Positions 61,405 through 64,000 of a DNA stretch of 64,000 nt are shown in pieces (the first letter of the stretch is position 1; the number at the start of each line of letters is the position of its first letter). A model generated the notes under the pieces. The model was given only the letters and a program-made list of their open reading frames with translations, was not told where the DNA came from and ran no database searches. The DNA comes from an uncultured Bacteroides sp. (lineage in GTDB: Bacteria; Bacteroidota; Bacteroidia; Bacteroidales; Bacteroidaceae): contig URWA01000016.1 of assembly GCA_900551445.1 (NCBI GenBank), forward strand, positions 1 to 64,000, given 5' to 3'. The position numbers and the translations under genes are program-made.

Positions 61405-61444
61405 AGTCGTTATATTGTCTTGTAGTTAATATTCTCAAAATTGA

Positions 61445-61475
61445 TTTGCAAAGATAATTGGTTTTATTATTTTTG
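61445..61475 (+). promoter_or_regulatory. Full-consensus promoter of the M23-MerR unit
   Basis: TTTG (61445-61448), 19 bases, TATTTTTG (61468-61475): both boxes and spacing fit. The start of the peptidase is 63 bases downstream. Confidence 0.75.
61449..61456 (-). promoter_or_regulatory. Promoter -7 box of alaS
   Basis: The minus strand reads TATCTTTG, an exact match, 45 bases before alaS. It lies inside the spacer of the divergent plus-strand promoter, so the two overlap. Confidence 0.6.
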
Positions 61476-61537
61476 TCTGTATGTTTGGTGCAAAAACTTG
61501 ATGTTTCGTTGCTTAAATTTTTCCAAAATCGAACGAC

Positions 61538-62503
61538 ATGCGTAAAGTCTATTATATTTATAATCCAAAAACACGTACTTACGACCGTATTTATCCGACC
61601 ATGCGGCAGCGGGCTTTAAGTTATCTGCGTCAGCTGTTTGTGGGAATGGGATTAGGAGCCGGAAGCTTCATTCTGTTGTTGTGGATTTTCGGGTCGCCTT
61701 CGGAAAAAGACCTTCGTACGGAGAATTCCCGGCTTTTGTCGCAGTATGCCATTTTATCCTCCCGTTTGGATGAGGCTGAAGGAGTGATGCAACGTTTACA
61801 GCAGCGTGATGATAACATTTATCGGGTCATGATGCAGGCGGATCCGTTGCCTGACGAGCAGCGTTCGGCTACGGTGAATAATGAACGCTACAAGGAACTG
61901 ATGGATATGGCCAACAGTCATTTGGTGATTCATACTTCGCAGAAGATGGATGATTTGGAACAGAAGATTTATGCACAGTCGAAGTCGTTCGATGAGGTTG
62001 TCGCACTTTGCAAGCAGCATGATAAAATGTTGGCGTGTATTCCTGCCATCCAACCGGTTTCCAATAAAAACCTGAAGCAGACGGCTTCGGGCTATGGTAT
62101 GCGGGTGGACCCGATTTATAAGACCGTGAAATTCCATGCCGGTATGGACTTCTCGGCCAATATAGGTACACCAGTCTATGCTACCGGTGACGGCCGGGTG
62201 AGACAGGCCGGGTGGGATGGCCTTTATGGCAACTGTATTATCATCGACCACGGTTTCGGATACGTCACCCGTTATGCCCATCTGAACAAGATTGAGGTGC
62301 GGGTGGGGCAGAACGTAGCCCGAGGAGAGGTAATCGGAGAAGTCGGTTCTACGGGCAAAAGCACGGGACCCCATTTGCATTACGAAGTTCGTGTCAAAGG
62401 AAAGATTGTGAATCCTGTAAACTATTATTTCATGGACTTGAATGCGGATGATTATGAGAAGATGGTAGAACTGGCGGCGAACCATGGTAGGGTATTTGAT
62501 TAA
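61538..62503 (+). CDS. M23-family peptidoglycan endopeptidase
   Basis: A 321-residue membrane-anchored LytM-type peptidase. One N-terminal membrane helix (~37-57), a coiled-coil region (~65-165), then the catalytic domain (~205-300) with zinc ligands in HAGMDFSANIGTPV (His/Asp) and the HLHYEVRV segment (HxH), and a GYVTRYAHLNK core between. It probably cuts peptide cross-links in the cell wall. Next gene, the MerR regulator, follows after 15 bases. Confidence 0.93.
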   Translation: MRKVYYIYNPKTRTYDRIYPTMRQRALSYLRQLFVGMGLGAGSFILLLWIFGSPSEKDLRTENSRLLSQYAILSSRLDEAEGVMQRLQQRDDNIYRVMMQADPLPDEQRSATVNNERYKELMDMANSHLVIHTSQKMDDLEQKIYAQSKSFDEVVALCKQHDKMLACIPAIQPVSNKNLKQTASGYGMRVDPIYKTVKFHAGMDFSANIGTPVYATGDGRVRQAGWDGLYGNCIIIDHGFGYVTRYAHLNKIEVRVGQNVARGEVIGEVGSTGKSTGPHLHYEVRVKGKIVNPVNYYFMDLNADDYEKMVELAANHGRVFD

Positions 62504-62518
62504 AAAAGAAGGTTTTGT

Positions 62519-62866
62519 ATGGCTTTGAAATCAGAAAAAGAGTTAAAACTATATTATTCCATCAGTGAAGTGGCAAAGATGTTCGATGTCAATGAATCCC
62601 TGTTGCGTTATTGGGAAAAGGAGTTTCCGATGATTTCTCCCAAGAAGACGGGAGGAAATGTGCGTCAGTACCGGAAGGAAGACATCGAGAACATTCGGCT
62701 TGTGTATCACCTCGTGAAAGAAAAAGGGATGACATTGGCAGGTGCAAAACAACGCCTGAAGCAGAATCGGGAGGGGACTATGCAAACAGCGAATGTGGTG
62801 GAACGTCTCAAGCACATCCGCGAAGAATTGATGAGTATGCGGAAAGAGTTGGATTACCTGACCTGA
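62519..62866 (+). CDS. MerR-family DNA-binding protein
   Basis: A 115-residue protein. A MerR winged HTH is visible at ~12-80 (YYSISEVAKMFDVNESLLRYWEKEFP then YRKEDIENIRLVYHLVKEKGMTLAGAKQRL). The C-terminal helix for dimerisation is short and no Cys ligand site is present, so it is not a metal sensor. Small MerR proteins of this form are common in Bacteroidota beside M23 genes. The target is unknown. Confidence 0.9.
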   Translation: MALKSEKELKLYYSISEVAKMFDVNESLLRYWEKEFPMISPKKTGGNVRQYRKEDIENIRLVYHLVKEKGMTLAGAKQRLKQNREGTMQTANVVERLKHIREELMSMRKELDYLT

Positions 62867-62892
62867 TTTAGACTGTTCGAAATAAAAGGAGG

Positions 62893-62939
62893 CGGGCAAG
62901 TTGTGACTGAGTGAAGTTAGAACTTGTCCGATTTTTTTT
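62893..62939 (+). terminator. Terminator of the M23-MerR unit
   Basis: A 10-bp stem (62893-62902 with 62921-62930, one G-U) with an 18-base loop and a T8 tail, 27 bases after the MerR stop. Confidence 0.75.
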
Positions 62940-62950
62940 GCAGATACAAG

Positions 62951-62980
62951 AAAGGCCATCTCAAAGAGACAGCCTTTTTT
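62951..62980. terminator. Second hairpin, probably shared with the GH2 gene
   Basis: AAGGC...GCCTT with inner TCTC/GAGA (62952-62975) followed by T6. It lies between the convergent units and could act as a backup or serve the minus strand. Confidence 0.5.
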
Positions 62981-63001
62981 CTTGTTTTTCAGGGGATGAT
63001 T

Positions 63002-64000
63002 TTATTCAAAATCACTTTGTTGCTTTTCCACTTCTTTAAGCTTAGAACGGCTCTCTTCTTGCGATCTACGTATGTCGTCAGTTATTTGGCTCGATGGAGC
63101 AAAGCTTTGCGGACTGGTTGAGGCTGCTTGGTTTAATAGTTCCAACTCTTTTGCATCGGCAATAAACGGATGTGCAGCTTTTACGGTCTGGATGACCAAT
63201 TCGGCAGGTGCAGGGGTATGAATACCGTTGTACACAACCGACGCTTTTATCTTGATACTGCCAGCTTGTGCCTTAGCGCGGACCAGTACGGGAGCCGTTC
63301 CCCATTGTACCGCACGAGGGTTGGTGAAGGTCTCATTATTGGCCACCAGTTCACCCGGTCCTTCAATTTCAAACTGAATGTGATAATTGTTCAGCCGCTT
63401 AATGTTTCCATTGTCATCGGCAATGGCTGCTACTACGGTAATCAGGTCGGAACCATCGGCCGTGGTTTGTGTTTGCTCGTTGTCGGCCCACAGCAGAATC
63501 TTGGACGGACGGCGGGTAGGCATCACTTTGTGGGTGGCTACGACCTTTCCGTCGATAAGTCCTTCTGCCAGCAGATAGGATTCATCGTGCTTGTTTGCTC
63601 TGGCCAGAGCCTTATCGTGCATTACGTCCCATACATTCTTGAAGGTGATAACCGGTGAAGGCATGCCTCCTTCGCTTGTATCTTTCTTGTAAGTGTATTG
63701 CTTGCCGTCCTTGCAGTAAGTAAGTCGCACTTCGTCACAGTTGCTGTACACGGTCACATCTTTTGGAGAGAACGGTGTCATGGCATTGGCAATGAAAACC
63801 ATGGGGCCATTTTCGGCAATCAGTTTGTCGTTCTTTACGGCCGGACGCTGCGAGCAGAACATGTAATAAGAGAGTTTCGGCTGGCGGAAGGCATCCATAA
63901 TACCTCCATAGAACGGGTCTGGATGGTATCCGCGCTGGTGGTCGAAGGAATGCCACAGGCATCCTCCCATGTGCTGGCGAGTATTGCGGTACAGTGCATC
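63002..64000 (-). CDS. Glycoside hydrolase family 2 protein, C-terminal part (start outside window)
   Basis: The frame stays open to the window edge; the last bases encode DALYRNTRQHMGG, so the true start is upstream on the minus strand beyond 64000. The 333 visible residues begin in the end of a GH2 TIM barrel (GGCLWHSFDHQRGYHPDPFYGG, then PKLSYYMFCSQRP) and continue through two Ig-like C-terminal domains (~60-270, one DUF4982-like) to a charged Glu/Lys tail. It probably belongs to a beta-galactosidase or beta-mannosidase-like enzyme of a polysaccharide locus. The catalytic Glu residues are outside the window. Confidence 0.85.
   Translation of the reverse strand, partial: DALYRNTRQHMGGCLWHSFDHQRGYHPDPFYGGIMDAFRQPKLSYYMFCSQRPAVKNDKLIAENGPMVFIANAMTPFSPKDVTVYSNCDEVRLTYCKDGKQYTYKKDTSEGGMPSPVITFKNVWDVMHDKALARANKHDESYLLAEGLIDGKVVATHKVMPTRRPSKILLWADNEQTQTTADGSDLITVVAAIADDNGNIKRLNNYHIQFEIEGPGELVANNETFTNPRAVQWGTAPVLVRAKAQAGSIKIKASVVYNGIHTPAPAELVIQTVKAAHPFIADAKELELLNQAASTSPQSFAPSSQITDDIRRSQEESRSKLKEVEKQQSDFE

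Overview
The window is a stretch of Bacteroidales chromosome, most likely a gut Bacteroides or Phocaeicola. The evidence is the Bacteroidota promoter grammar (TAnnTTTG -7 boxes 20-60 bases before starts, sometimes with a TTTG box 19-20 bases further up), the absence of strong Shine-Dalgarno sequences, a NrtR-type Nudix regulator heading a xylose operon, a TonB/ExbB/ExbD set with two ExbDs, a TonB-dependent receptor, fimbrillin-like lipoproteins and a thioester-less alpha-2-macroglobulin. I see no insertion sequence, phage or integrase. Most of the window is core chromosome.

Layout. 1-5.3 kb: end of a tRNA-Met gene, then the minus-strand xylose operon (Nudix regulator, xylB, xylA, xylE). 5.6-6.5 kb: a metallo-beta-lactamase-fold hydrolase. 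6.6-15.6 kb (minus): a five-gene locus with a fimbrillin/NUC-nuclease surface lipoprotein, a fimbrillin/anchor-J lipoprotein, a TonB-dependent receptor without SusD, a DUF5689 lipoprotein and a secreted endonuclease/exonuclease/phosphatase-family enzyme. I infer an extracellular nucleic-acid capture and import system; it is the best candidate in the window for a little-described system. 15.9-20.2 kb (minus): DUF349 protein, mgtE, rsmA. 20.3-35.3 kb (plus): flippase-like membrane protein, pepD, a very large A2M protein, a DUF1573 protein, meaB and potABCD. 35.4-38 kb (minus): pfkA, ispH, cmk. 38.4-43.6 kb (plus): tonB, polyprenyl synthase, tatD, tRNA-Ser, exbB-X-exbD-exbD. 43.9-50 kb (minus): MATE pump, tRNA-Leu, S41 protease, DUF3316 protein, parC. 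50.3-57.2 kb: a five-gene ABC-type tripartite exporter (minus) with a divergent AraC regulator. 57.2-64 kb: second MATE pump, alaS, divergent M23 peptidase and MerR regulator, and the 3' part of a GH2 glycosidase cut by the window edge.

The most unexpected structure is non-coding. Three separate intergenic regions (about 17.9, 38.2 and 50.2 kb) each hold a short tandem array of near-palindromic units with a period of exactly 22 bp. The unit sequence differs between arrays, but the period, the unit plus 5-6 bp spacer layout, and the ability of two units to fold into a long hairpin are shared.

Functional links: TonB and the Exb proteins could energise the receptor of the nucleic-acid locus. 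The pot genes form a complete polyamine importer. The AraC gene and the exporter share a divergent promoter region.
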